64,000 nt of DNA from a bacterium (lineage in GTDB: Bacteria > Krumholzibacteriota > Krumholzibacteriia > LZORAL124-64-63), in assembly GCA_020049465.1 (NCBI GenBank), contig JAIFKS010000046.1, positions 1 to 64,000 of the forward strand, written 5' to 3'. The first letter of the stretch is position 1; each line of letters begins with the position of its first letter. The notes beneath the pieces were generated by a model. It had not been told where the DNA came from. It was given only the letters and a program-made list of their open reading frames with translations, and did no database searches. Shown in pieces: positions 17,137-25,639 of the stretch. The position numbers and the translations under genes are program-made.

Positions 17137-19092
17137 CTACTGGTCGGAAACCGGGTAGTCGACCTCGTCGGCATAGTCGTCATCCACCGCGGACTTCTCC
17201 GGAAGCTCGCCGGCAGCCGCCGCGGCCGCTTCGGCCTCGACGACGTCCTCGAGCCGCGGGTGCGCCGCGACGAACGCCTCCATGGCCTCGTTGCCGTTTT
17301 CCTTCAGACGCTCGGCGATCGACAGCACGATGCGCCGGTTCTCGACGTCCATCTTGATGACCTTCAGCTCGGCAGCCTCACCCTCGCGGAAGTAGTACTG
17401 AGGCTTGTCCAGCTTCGGGATGCCCAGGTGACCCAGGGGCACGAAGCCCTCGAGGTCGTTGCCCATCTCGATGATGGCGCCGTGGTCGAGCATGCGGCTG
17501 ACGGTTCCGCTCACGTCGTGGCCCACCGGGAAACGGTCGGCCAGGTCGGGCCACGGATTGTCCTGCAGCTGCTTGATGCCGAGGCTGATGCGACGCTTGG
17601 ACGTGTCGATGTCCAGGATCTGCACCTTCACCGAATCGCCGCGCTTGAGCAGTTCCTTCGGGTGGCGCACACGCCGCGTCCAGCTCATGTCCGAGATGTG
17701 GACCAGACCGTCGATGCCCTCTTCGACTTCGACGAAGGCGCCGAAATCGGTCAGGTTGCGGACCTTGCCCTCGATGGCCGAGCCGACCGGGTAGCGCTCG
17801 ATCAGGGTCAGCCAGGGGTCGCTCTCGCACTGCTTGAGGCCCAGGCTGATCTTCTCGTTGGCCTTGTCGGTCTTGAGCACCATCACGTCGACCTCGTCGC
17901 CGATCGAAACGACCTTCGACGGGTGCTTGATGTGGCGCGTCCAGCTCATCTCACTGATGTGGATGAGGCCCTCGACGCCCTTCTCCAGCTCGACGAACGC
18001 GCCGTAGTTGGTGATGCTCACCACGCGGCCGCGGACGATGGCCTGCTCCGGGTAACGCTCTTCGACATGGTCCCACGGATAGGACTGCAGCTGCTTGAGG
18101 CCGAGGCTGATGCGCTCGCGCTCCTGCTCGAAGTCCAGGACCTTGACCTCGATCTCCTGGCCGATGGCCACGACTTCGCTGGGGTGGTTGACACGGCCCC
18201 AGCTGAGGTCGGTGATGTGCAGCAGGCCGTCGATGCCGCCGAGGTCGACGAAGGCGCCGAAATCGGTGATGTTCTTGACGATGCCCTTGCGGACCTGGCC
18301 CTTCTGCAGCTCGGAGATCAGGTTCTTCTTCTTCGACTCGCGCTCCTGCTCGAGAACGATGCGGCGGCTGACCACCACGTTCCGGCGGCGCTTGTTCTTC
18401 TTGATGATCCGGCACTGGATCTCTTCGCCGATCATGTCCTCCAGGTTCGGAACCTGGCGCAGGGCAACCTGGCTGCCCGGCAGGAACGTGTCGACGCCCC
18501 ACAGCTTCACCACGAGACCGCCCTTGATGCGGCGATCGACCAGGCCGGTGACGACTTCGCCCGCTTCGTGCGCGACCTTGATCTTGTCCCAGACCTTGAG
18601 GAAGTCGGCGCGTTCCTTCGAGAGCACGACGAGGCCGTCGAGGTTCTCGAGCTTCTCCAGGAAGACATCGAACGTGTCGTTCACGTTGATGGTCGCGTTG
18701 CCGAATTCCTCGCGGTTGATGACGCCTTCGCTCTTGAAGCCGATGTTCATCAGGACTTCGTTCTCGCGGACCTCGATGACGGTGCCTTTGAGGATCTGGC
18801 CCTCCTGGATGTCCGTCAGGGTCTCTTCATAGCTGTTGATCAGCGCGAGCATGTCGGCGCCGGACAGTTCGTCGAACTTACCGTCGTCGCCGTGGTAGTC
18901 CAGATTGACGATCGAATCGGAGTCGTACTCCGTGCTCAGCTTCGGCGCCGCGGGCGTGCGGAATTCATCGCCGCCGCCGCTGTCGTCCTGGTCGTCATCG
19001 TGATTCAGGCTCCCCTTGCCGCGAGGACGGTAAGAAGAATGGCCCGCCGGGCGACGCGAGTCGTCGGAGCCGGAAGCGGGGTTGAAAGCCAT
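17137..19092 (-). CDS. rpsA: 30S ribosomal protein S1
   Basis: A 651-residue protein with six S1 (OB-fold) repeats: two divergent ones first, then four canonical repeats with phrases such as ITDFGAFVDLGGIDGLLHI. S1 binds mRNA and helps load it on the 30S subunit. The N-terminal ~80 residues before the first repeat are an acidic, Gly/Ser-rich, probably disordered extension (HDDDQDDSGGGDE) not typical of Escherichia coli S1. The start ATG 19090-19092 has a perfect AGGAGG nine bases upstream; a 28-residue upstream extension is rejected. A promoter lies at 19153-19181 and a hairpin terminator downstream, so rpsA can be a single-gene unit. cmk-plsC upstream matches the conserved cmk-rpsA neighbourhood. 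Confidence 0.96.
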   Translation of the reverse strand: MAFNPASGSDDSRRPAGHSSYRPRGKGSLNHDDDQDDSGGGDEFRTPAAPKLSTEYDSDSIVNLDYHGDDGKFDELSGADMLALINSYEETLTDIQEGQILKGTVIEVRENEVLMNIGFKSEGVINREEFGNATINVNDTFDVFLEKLENLDGLVVLSKERADFLKVWDKIKVAHEAGEVVTGLVDRRIKGGLVVKLWGVDTFLPGSQVALRQVPNLEDMIGEEIQCRIIKKNKRRRNVVVSRRIVLEQERESKKKNLISELQKGQVRKGIVKNITDFGAFVDLGGIDGLLHITDLSWGRVNHPSEVVAIGQEIEVKVLDFEQERERISLGLKQLQSYPWDHVEERYPEQAIVRGRVVSITNYGAFVELEKGVEGLIHISEMSWTRHIKHPSKVVSIGDEVDVMVLKTDKANEKISLGLKQCESDPWLTLIERYPVGSAIEGKVRNLTDFGAFVEVEEGIDGLVHISDMSWTRRVRHPKELLKRGDSVKVQILDIDTSKRRISLGIKQLQDNPWPDLADRFPVGHDVSGTVSRMLDHGAIIEMGNDLEGFVPLGHLGIPKLDKPQYYFREGEAAELKVIKMDVENRRIVLSIAERLKENGNEAMEAFVAAHPRLEDVVEAEAAAAAAGELPEKSAVDDDYADEVDYPVSDQ

Positions 19093-19152
19093 GAACGGTT
19101 GCCTCCTGGTGACAGATTGATGCACCGGACCGAGTGATCCGGCGAATTCGCT

Positions 19153-19181
19153 AATATATCCGAAGGGGTGCCTCAAGGCAA
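19153..19181 (-). promoter_or_regulatory. Sigma70 promoter for rpsA
   Basis: Minus strand TTGCCT (19176-19181), 17 bases, TATATT (19153-19158), about 60 bases before the rpsA start in an otherwise short gap. The AT-rich -10 stands out in this GC-rich sequence. Confidence 0.7.
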
Positions 19182-19200
19182 GGAGATGGCGAGGGTCCGG

Positions 19201-20679
19201 TCAACCGCCGAAGAGCTTGGCCTGCCGGGCCGCAAAACGCCGTAACTGCTTCTGCCCCAGTTCCTTCTCGAACGGGGTCTCGGGGTGGTTGGCGAAGCTG
19301 CGGGCCTGCAGTTCGCACCAGGCCGCCCGGCAGAGCTGCCCGATCCGCTCGGAAACGGCGCGCCGGTCCATCTGCGCCAGCAGGTCGTCCACCGCGTGCC
19401 AGCGCAGCAGCGGCCCGTGCCACACCTCCAGCGGCGACTCGAGCGAGCCCCCGCAACGCCGGCCGTAGCCGCCGCGCAGGAACATGGGCAGAACCGGCGC
19501 CCGTGTCTCCTGCACCAGGATGCCCAGGCCGCTGCGCACCTGGCCGGGATGACCGATAGCCTGCCGCGTGCCCTCGGGAAAGATCAGCAGGTTCCCACCG
19601 CTCGCCAGTCCGGCCGCGGCCTCGCCGAAGGCGTTCCGGTCGTACCCTTTGCGCCGGATCGGGATCGAATCAAGCCAGCGCAGGAAGCGGCCGTTCGGCC
19701 AGGCCGGCTGGAACAGCTCCGCCTTGGCCAGCGAAAAAACGCGCGACCGGCGGAACGTCGCCCCCAGGAGGATCGGATCGATCAGGGCGATGTGGTTGGC
19801 GGCCAGGATGCAGCCCGGCGTGACCGGCAGACCCCTGTTGCCGTAGACCCTCAGCCCGTAGAAGCGGGCGATCGTCTGCATGACCCCATAGGCCAGGCGA
19901 TACTGGAACGGCAGGGCGACGCGCGCGCTGTGCGGATCGTTGACGATGGCGGCGTCGAGCGTCGGGTTGACCAGACAGGCCCGGGCGCACAAGTCGTTCT
20001 GCTGCTCGAGGCTCAGCGCGCTGCTGTCGATGACGATCGCGTCCGGCGAGATCACCAGCGGGCTGGTGGCGCGTTCGCTGTCCTGGCGGTCGCGGTCGGC
20101 CAGTTCGGCGGCCAGGGCGACAGGGTCGACTTCGACCCCGCGTTCGCGAAACTGCAGATGGCGGCGCCGGGCGCGCGCCTCGGGCGTGGCGGTCAGGAAG
20201 ATCTTGGCCGTCGCCAGCGGGAAGACCACGCTGCCGATGTCGCGGCCTTCCATGATGACGCCGCCCTTCCGGCCGAGCGCCTGCTGCCGTTCGACCATCA
20301 GCCGCCGAACCTCGGGGTGGCTGCTCACCCTGGAGACGGCAGCCTCGACTTCCGGCGTACGGATGGACCGCGAAACGTCGTGTCCGTCCCACAGCACAGT
20401 GGTCTCGCCGCGAGAAGGACGCAGTTCGAGGTTCACCGGACCCAGGAGCGCCGCCAGCGCCGCTTCGTCCCCGGGCTGGATGCCGGCCGCGAGCGCAGCC
20501 TGCGTCAGGGCGCGGTACATGGCGCCCGTGTCGATGTAGAGCAGCCCGAAACGGTCGGCGAGCGCGCGGGCGGTCGAGGACTTGCCCGAACCGGCGGGGC
20601 CGTCGACGGCGATCACGGCATCCGCGGGTAGAACCGTGGGATCGCCGGGTGGCAGATCAGCAGGATCGTGAAACGCCAT
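19201..20679 (-). CDS. cmk: Fused cytidylate kinase / 1-acylglycerol-3-phosphate acyltransferase
   Basis: A 492-residue two-domain protein. Residues ~20-235 are CMP kinase: P-loop GPAGSGKSS (27-35), DTGAMYRAL (50-58), GRDIGSVVFP (145-154) and RDRQDSERATSPL near 196-208. Residues ~255-480 are a PlsC-type acyltransferase with the HX4D box NHIALID (H296, D301) and FPEGTR (367-372). CMP kinase makes CDP for nucleotide synthesis; PlsC makes phosphatidate. In Clostridia cmk and plsC are separate neighbours upstream of rpsA, so this looks like a fusion of that pair. No stop or frameshift separates the halves. The ATG sits one base from the aroF stop. Confidence 0.9.
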   Translation of the reverse strand: MAFHDPADLPPGDPTVLPADAVIAVDGPAGSGKSSTARALADRFGLLYIDTGAMYRALTQAALAAGIQPGDEAALAALLGPVNLELRPSRGETTVLWDGHDVSRSIRTPEVEAAVSRVSSHPEVRRLMVERQQALGRKGGVIMEGRDIGSVVFPLATAKIFLTATPEARARRRHLQFRERGVEVDPVALAAELADRDRQDSERATSPLVISPDAIVIDSSALSLEQQNDLCARACLVNPTLDAAIVNDPHSARVALPFQYRLAYGVMQTIARFYGLRVYGNRGLPVTPGCILAANHIALIDPILLGATFRRSRVFSLAKAELFQPAWPNGRFLRWLDSIPIRRKGYDRNAFGEAAAGLASGGNLLIFPEGTRQAIGHPGQVRSGLGILVQETRAPVLPMFLRGGYGRRCGGSLESPLEVWHGPLLRWHAVDDLLAQMDRRAVSERIGQLCRAAWCELQARSFANHPETPFEKELGQKQLRRFAARQAKLFGG

Positions 20680-20680
20680 C

Positions 20681-21517
20681 TCAGAGGTCCCGGCCCACGG
20701 CCCGCGCCACGGCGCGGCACGAGACGGCCAGTTCCCCGAACTGGGCGGGGTTCAGGCTCTGCACCGCGTCGCTGAGCGCAGCGGTGGGATCGGGATGGGT
20801 TTCGACCAGCAGGCCGTCGGCGCCCGCGGCCACGGCCGCGCGTGCCAGGGCGGCGACGAAACGCGCTTCGCCGGCGGCATGGCTGGGGTCGACGATCACC
20901 GGGAAGTGCGTCAGTTCGCGCATCACGGCGACGGAGCCGACATCGAGGGTGTTGCGGAGCGACGGCTCGAAGGTGCGGATGCCGCGCTCGCAAAACACGA
21001 CCTGGCGACCGCCGGCGGCCAGCACGTGCTCGGCCGCGTGGAGCCACTCGGCCACCGTGGTCATCATTCCCCGCTTGAGGAGCACGGGGCGACCGCTGCG
21101 GCCCGCCTCGCGCAGCAGCGGGAAATTCTGCACGCTGCGGCTGCCGATCTGCAGCATGTCGGCTTTCCCGGCGACCAGCTCCACATCGCGCGGGTCCAGC
21201 ACTTCGGTCACGAACGGCAGCCCGGTCGCTTCGCGGGCTTCCACCAGATGCTCCAGACCTTCGACGCCCAGCCCCTGGAAATCGTACGGGCTCGTACGCG
21301 GCTTCCAGGCGCCGCCGCGCAGCATGACGCCGCCGGCCTCGCGCACGGCGCGGGCGGCGCGCGTGACCTGGTCGCGGCCCTCGACGGCGCAGGGGCCGCC
21401 GATCAGCACCACGCGGGGCCCACCGAAGGCCACCGATCCGATCTGGACGATGGTCGTCGCCTGGCCCGGCTGGCGGGCGGTGAGCGGGTGCGCGCCGGTG
21501 ATGCGCAGTTCTTCCAT
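20681..21517 (-). CDS. aroF: 3-deoxy-7-phosphoheptulonate synthase, type I beta
   Basis: A 278-residue DAHP synthase of the short KDO8P-synthase-like class, which condenses phosphoenolpyruvate with erythrose-4-phosphate at the entrance to the shikimate pathway. Seen: GGPCAVEG near residue 40, RGGAWKPRTSPYDFQG near 68-83, a KRGM segment, ERGIRTFE, and VDPSHAAGE near 220. No regulatory ACT or chorismate mutase domain is attached. I chose ATG 21515-21517; a GTG lies just before it. It is 16 bases after hisC and one base before cmk-plsC. The neighbour aminotransferase makes a link to aromatic amino acid synthesis likely. Confidence 0.92.
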   Translation of the reverse strand: MEELRITGAHPLTARQPGQATTIVQIGSVAFGGPRVVLIGGPCAVEGRDQVTRAARAVREAGGVMLRGGAWKPRTSPYDFQGLGVEGLEHLVEAREATGLPFVTEVLDPRDVELVAGKADMLQIGSRSVQNFPLLREAGRSGRPVLLKRGMMTTVAEWLHAAEHVLAAGGRQVVFCERGIRTFEPSLRNTLDVGSVAVMRELTHFPVIVDPSHAAGEARFVAALARAAVAAGADGLLVETHPDPTAALSDAVQSLNPAQFGELAVSCRAVARAVGRDL

Positions 21518-21533
21518 CACGACAAATCAACCA

Positions 21534-22637
21534 TCAGGACAGGATCTCCCTGAGCGCCGCGAGGCAGCGGTCGTTCTCTTCGGGCAGGCCCACGCTGATG
21601 CGCAGCGCGCCTTCACCCAGGCCGAAAGCATTCATCGGGCGTACGATGACGCCCTTGTGCAGCAGAGCGGTGGTCAACCGCCCGGCGTTGCCGTCGCAGC
21701 GCACCAGCAGGAAGTTCGCCTGGCTGGGCACGACCCGGAAGCCGATCTCCGCCAGTTGTGCGCTCATCCGCTCGCGCTCGCGCTCGTTCCGGCGCGCGCG
21801 TTCGGGCACCACGTGCCAGTTCTCCAGGCAGGCCAGCGCCGCCGCCTGGCTCAGCGAGTTCACGTTGAACGGCTCGCGGGTCTTGTGTAGTTCGTCCACC
21901 AGCGAGGGATGCCCCACACCATAGCCGATGCGCAGGCCGGCCAGCGAATGGATTTTGCTGAACGTCCGCAGCGAGATCAGGTTCGGGAACTCCGAACGCA
22001 TCGCCAGCGTCTGCGGATAATCCGTCGCCGTGACGTACTCATAGTAGGCTTCATCGACGGCGACAACCACCCGCGGCGGCACCCGGCGCATGAAGTCCAG
22101 GAACTCGTCATGCGTGTTGTAGGTGCCGGTCGGATTGTTGGGATTGCAGACGATGACCAGCTTCGTCCGCTCGTCGATGGCCGCCGCCATGGCCGGCAGA
22201 TCGTGGCGGTCGTCGTCGGTCAGCCTGACGGCGCGACCGCACTCGAAGTGGACCTTTGTCGTCAGCGCGTAGACGATGAAACTGTGTTCGCTGAAGACGA
22301 CATTTTCGCCCGGGGACACCAGCGCCCGGATCAGGATGTCGATGACCTCGTTGCTGCCGTTGCCGAGGATCAGTTCGTTCGGCTCGACGCCGAGATGGGC
22401 CCCCAGCGCCTGAGTCAGGCGAAAGGCCGAGGAGTCGGGGTAGCGGTTCAGTTCGCGCGCGGCGCGCGCAATGGCCTCGAGCACGGCCGGCAGCGGACCC
22501 TCGGGATTCTCGTTGCTGGCCAGTTTGATGACCGAGCCGAGCCCGAGTTCCCGCCTCACTTCACAGATCGGCTTCCCGGGAACGTAGGCGCGGGTTTCGA
22601 GAATTCCGGGACGGAACAGGCCCTTGAAGTCGATCAT
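21534..22637 (-). CDS. hisC: Histidinol-phosphate / aromatic aminotransferase HisC-like
   Basis: A 367-residue fold-type I PLP aminotransferase. Seen: ASNENPEGP (40-48), GNGSNEVID (92-100), NPNNPTG (165-171), D195 with Y198 in VDEAYYEY, and the PLP-binding lysine K228 in RTFSKIHSLAGLRIGYG. This matches HisC, which converts histidinol-phosphate and 2-oxoglutarate. The family also includes aromatic aminotransferases, and the only pathway neighbour is aroF, so phenylalanine or tyrosine transamination is equally possible. No other his genes are in the window. The ATG (22635-22637) has GGAGG six bases upstream. Confidence 0.85.
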   Translation of the reverse strand: MIDFKGLFRPGILETRAYVPGKPICEVRRELGLGSVIKLASNENPEGPLPAVLEAIARAARELNRYPDSSAFRLTQALGAHLGVEPNELILGNGSNEVIDILIRALVSPGENVVFSEHSFIVYALTTKVHFECGRAVRLTDDDRHDLPAMAAAIDERTKLVIVCNPNNPTGTYNTHDEFLDFMRRVPPRVVVAVDEAYYEYVTATDYPQTLAMRSEFPNLISLRTFSKIHSLAGLRIGYGVGHPSLVDELHKTREPFNVNSLSQAAALACLENWHVVPERARRNERERERMSAQLAEIGFRVVPSQANFLLVRCDGNAGRLTTALLHKGVIVRPMNAFGLGEGALRISVGLPEENDRCLAALREILS

Positions 22638-22687
22638 CGCTTGCCTCCGGCTTCGGTTCGGCCGTCCCGGTTCCGCTGCTGCCCGGG

Positions 22688-23470
22688 TCAGCCGCCATCC
22701 CTGGCGCCACCGCCTCGGCGGGGACGCTCCCTGACCTCACCCTCACCCTTGTCCGATACCGCGCGGCGCAGGTCCGCGATCTCGGCCGCCGTCAGCCGTC
22801 TGAAGTCGCCGGGATTCAGCAGTCCGATCGCGACCGGTCCGACCGCCACCCGGTGCAGTCGGATCACCTTGTGACCGACGGCCGCGAACATCCGCCGGAT
22901 CTGGCGCTTGCGTCCCTCGTGCAACTCGACCACCCAATGGCGGCCGTCGGCGCGGTGGCCGGGACGCATCCGGCATGGCCGGCAGGGCCGACCGTCCAGT
23001 TCGATCTTCCCGCCCGTCAGCGTCGGCAGCAACGCGTCGGGCAGCACTTCGGCAAGCTGGACCTCGTACGTCTTCCAGACCCCGGACTTCGGACGGCACA
23101 ATTTCTCGTTCAGCGCGCCGTCGTCCGTCCAAAGGAGCAACCCCGTGGTCGCCTGGTCAAGGCGGCCGATGGGCACGAAGCGGTCCGGCAGGGCGGCGCG
23201 CCGGCGCCACTCCTCCAGGGAGTCCTGTCCGCTCTGGGATTTGAGGGTGCAGACCACGCCGAGAGGTTTGTGGAAGGCATAGACGCGGATGTCGTCGGGC
23301 AGCTCCAGGGGGCTTCCGTCGACCGCCACCCGGTCGCTCGCAGGGTCGACACGGCGCCCCAGGTCGGTGACCGTCACGCCGTTGATCTTCACGCGTCCGG
23401 CCACGACGAGTTGTTCCACGGCGCGGCGGGATCCGTGCCCCGCGCGCGCCAGGAAGCGGTTCAACCGCAT
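22688..23470 (-). CDS. rluB: Pseudouridine synthase, RsuA/RluB family
   Basis: A 260-residue enzyme with an N-terminal S4 RNA-binding domain (MRLNRFLARAGHGSRR, residues 1-60) and an RsuA/RluB catalytic domain. The catalytic Asp lies in GRLDQATTGLLLWTDDG near residue 125; HEGRKRQIRRMF follows near 200. It isomerises a uridine in rRNA, probably 23S given the scpA-scpB-rluB order common in many bacteria. A 74-residue upstream extension runs into scpB and is Pro/Thr/Lys-rich noise; ATG 23468-23470 gives the normal family start. It lies ten bases after scpB. The C-terminus is a short basic tail. Confidence 0.9.
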   Translation of the reverse strand: MRLNRFLARAGHGSRRAVEQLVVAGRVKINGVTVTDLGRRVDPASDRVAVDGSPLELPDDIRVYAFHKPLGVVCTLKSQSGQDSLEEWRRRAALPDRFVPIGRLDQATTGLLLWTDDGALNEKLCRPKSGVWKTYEVQLAEVLPDALLPTLTGGKIELDGRPCRPCRMRPGHRADGRHWVVELHEGRKRQIRRMFAAVGHKVIRLHRVAVGPVAIGLLNPGDFRRLTAAEIADLRRAVSDKGEGEVRERPRRGGGARDGG

Positions 23471-23480
23471 GCACCCGTCC

Positions 23481-24278
23481 TCAGGGGCGTCCTGTGTCGG
23501 GCTCTTCCGCGGCGTCGCCTTCGGTTTCGTCGCCGAAGTCCTCGGCGATTTCGCCGGTGTCGCCGGTTTCCTTGTCGGCCCCGTCCGTGTCATGTGCTTC
23601 GGCTCCCGTGTGCCCGGTGGTCTCGTCTCCGGCATCGTCGTCCCCGGTGGTCTCGACGGCCGGTTCGGCCACGGCGGACTCCGGCGCGGCAAAGTACTCC
23701 TCCAGCTCCTCGTCCGTCACTTCGCGGCCGATGCGGCTGGCGAATTCCTTGAGCTGTTCGCGGTCGTCGAGCACGCCCTCGAGAGCGGGCAGGTCCGGGA
23801 GCTGTCCCAGGCCCTTGAGACCGAGGTGGTTGAGAAATTCGCGCGTGGTCCCGTACAACAGGGGGTTGCCCACCGCCTGCGAGCGGCCCACCACGGTGAT
23901 GAGGTTGCGCTCGGTCAGCGTGCTGATGGCACCGCTGCTGTTGACGCCGCGGATTTCGTCGATTTCCAGGCGCGTGATCGGCTGCCGGTAGGCAATGATG
24001 GCCAACACTTCGAGCCCGGCCTTCGACAGGCGCGTGAAGCTGCGCGACTTCAGGAGATTGTCGACCAGCGGCGCGAATTCCGGGCGCGTGGCGATCTGCC
24101 AGCCGCCGCCGAACTCGACCACGGTGAAGGAATGCCCTGCCGCTGCGTATTCCTGATCCAGTTCCAGGATGCCGGCGCGGATCTCCGCGTTCTCCCGCTC
24201 CGGAAAGATCTTCTTCAGCCTCGCGATGGTCAGCGGGCTGTCGGCAGCGAAGAGCAGGGCTTCCAACTCCCTCTTCAA
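23481..24278 (-). CDS. scpB: Segregation and condensation protein B with acidic tail
   Basis: A 265-residue protein. Residues 1-185 are the double winged-helix ScpB fold (LEALLFAADSPLT at the start; VLAIIAYRQPITRLEIDEIRG at 91-111; YGTTREFLNHLGL at 142-154). ScpB dimers bind the ScpA kleisin linker in the Smc-ScpAB condensin that compacts and segregates chromosomes. After residue ~195 comes a tail of ~70 residues rich in Asp, Glu, Gly and Thr and presumably disordered. The start ATG overlaps the scpA stop by four bases (ATGA), a sign of translational coupling. Confidence 0.92.
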   Translation of the reverse strand: MKRELEALLFAADSPLTIARLKKIFPERENAEIRAGILELDQEYAAAGHSFTVVEFGGGWQIATRPEFAPLVDNLLKSRSFTRLSKAGLEVLAIIAYRQPITRLEIDEIRGVNSSGAISTLTERNLITVVGRSQAVGNPLLYGTTREFLNHLGLKGLGQLPDLPALEGVLDDREQLKEFASRIGREVTDEELEEYFAAPESAVAEPAVETTGDDDAGDETTGHTGAEAHDTDGADKETGDTGEIAEDFGDETEGDAAEEPDTGRP

Positions 24279-25639
24279 GATTCCATCTCCCGTTCGCGCA
24301 GGCTCTCGGGCTCTTCAACCTCCACATCGTCATCGTCGTCATCGTCCCACTCGATGTCGTCGTCATCGTCATCGTCGTCATCATCGTCGTCGTCATCGTC
24401 CCAGGCGCTGTCGTCGTCATCGTCGTCGTCGCTGGCCGTGACCGTCTCGGTCTCCACGACGGCGGCGCCCGGAGCGGTCTTCAGCGCGTCCTCGACTTCG
24501 ACGTCGTCACCCTCGTCGTCGTCGTCCCACTCGACATCGTCGTCGTCATCGTCGTCATCATCGTCCTCGTCGTCCCAGTCGGTGTCGTCATCATCCTCGT
24601 CGTCGTCCTTCGCGTTCGTCCAGCCGGCCGCGCCGGTTTCGGTCTTCGGCTCGACTTCGAGGGCTTCCGCTTCGAGGGCGTCCGCTTCGAGGGCATTTGC
24701 GACCGATGCTTCGTATGCCATGGTGGTCTCCAGGGTTTCGGCGCCTTCATCGGCGTCGGTGATCGCGCCGCCGGCCGGGCGCTGCAACCAGATCGGGCCG
24801 AGCGGTTCGGTCTGGACGAACACCAGCCGGCCGCGCTTGACCATTTCCAGGATGGCGATGAAGGTGACCACCACCTCCATCTTGATCGAATCCCCGGCGA
24901 ACAACTCCTCGAAGCGAACGAGGGAGCCGTCGCCGGTGCGGTTGGCGATCAGATCGATCTTTTCACCGACCGTGAACGGCTCACGGACGATGTCATGGAC
25001 CGGCCGCTTGCGCACACGGTCGTAGATGCCGGCCAATGCCGCCAGCAGGTCGAACATTTCGATGCGCAGCGCCGGCTCGACCGCCTGTTCGTTGGCGAAG
25101 GGGAAGCGGAGCTGGCGCATGTGGTACTGGCTCCGCTCGTCCTCCTTCTCCTGGAAGGCGAGGGCCGCTTCCTTGAATCGCTTGTACTCCAGCAACCGGC
25201 GCACCAGTTCGGCGCGCGGGTCCTCTTCCTTGTCCTCTTCGTCGTCCACGCGCGAAGGCATCAGCATCTTCATCTTGATGACCAGCAGCGTGGCGGCCAT
25301 CGCGATGAATTCGCCGGCCTGGTCGAGGCTGATGGACTGCATCACCTCGATGTGCCGGATGAACTGGTCGGTGATCCGCGCGATCGGGATGTCGTAGATG
25401 TCGACCTGATCCCGGTCGATCAGGAAGAGCAGAAGGTCCAACGGACCCTGGAATCCGGTCAGCTCGATCTGGTAGGCCGCGCTGGAACGGAAGTAGTCGA
25501 GTTCCGGCGGCAGGGCGTCGAGATTCCAGCTTTCTGGGCTGCCGCGCGTCGGGCGCACGGGCGCCACGACGGGCGCGGCGCCGTCATCGCCGCCAATCAC
25601 GCCGCTTTCGTCCACGATGCCGTCTTCCGGGGCGTTCAT
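24275..25639 (-). CDS. scpA: Segregation and condensation protein A (kleisin) with poly-aspartate repeat tail
   Basis: A 454-residue kleisin. The family core runs from ~50 to ~290: FQGPLDLLLFLIDRDQVDIY (63-82) is the classic N-terminal signature, MAATLLVIKMKMLMPS follows, and the C-terminal winged helix VTFIAILEMVKRGRLVFVQ lies at 258-276. In Smc-ScpAB the two ends bind the Smc neck and head and the middle binds ScpB. The normal family length is ~250. The extra C-terminus (from ~300) contains two long Asp/Glu runs built as a repeat, each reading W-acidic run-(V/I)EW-acidic run-DVEVE, at about 354-382 and 412-442. The N-terminal 50 residues are also an extension. It directly follows the trpS stop. 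Confidence 0.93.
   Translation of the reverse strand: MNAPEDGIVDESGVIGGDDGAAPVVAPVRPTRGSPESWNLDALPPELDYFRSSAAYQIELTGFQGPLDLLLFLIDRDQVDIYDIPIARITDQFIRHIEVMQSISLDQAGEFIAMAATLLVIKMKMLMPSRVDDEEDKEEDPRAELVRRLLEYKRFKEAALAFQEKEDERSQYHMRQLRFPFANEQAVEPALRIEMFDLLAALAGIYDRVRKRPVHDIVREPFTVGEKIDLIANRTGDGSLVRFEELFAGDSIKMEVVVTFIAILEMVKRGRLVFVQTEPLGPIWLQRPAGGAITDADEGAETLETTMAYEASVANALEADALEAEALEVEPKTETGAAGWTNAKDDDEDDDDTDWDDEDDDDDDDDDDVEWDDDDEGDDVEVEDALKTAPGAAVVETETVTASDDDDDDDSAWDDDDDDDDDDDDDDDIEWDDDDDDDVEVEEPESLREREMES
24321..24612 (-). repeat. GAC/GAT trinucleotide-rich tracts coding for the ScpA acidic tail
   Basis: Two low-complexity blocks (about 24321-24440 and 24500-24612) consist mostly of GAC and GAT codons, seen on the plus strand as gtc/atc triplets. 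Both blocks share the order of their interruptions (Trp codons, then the Val-Glu-Val-Glu end), so the tail looks like a duplicated unit with expandable triplets. Triplet gain or loss keeps the frame. Confidence 0.8.

Noticed and set aside
24321-24612. Repeated cgtcgt/catcgt triplets considered as a CRISPR-like or intergenic satellite array
   Set aside because: They are in frame within scpA and encode Asp runs; there are no spacers of constant length.
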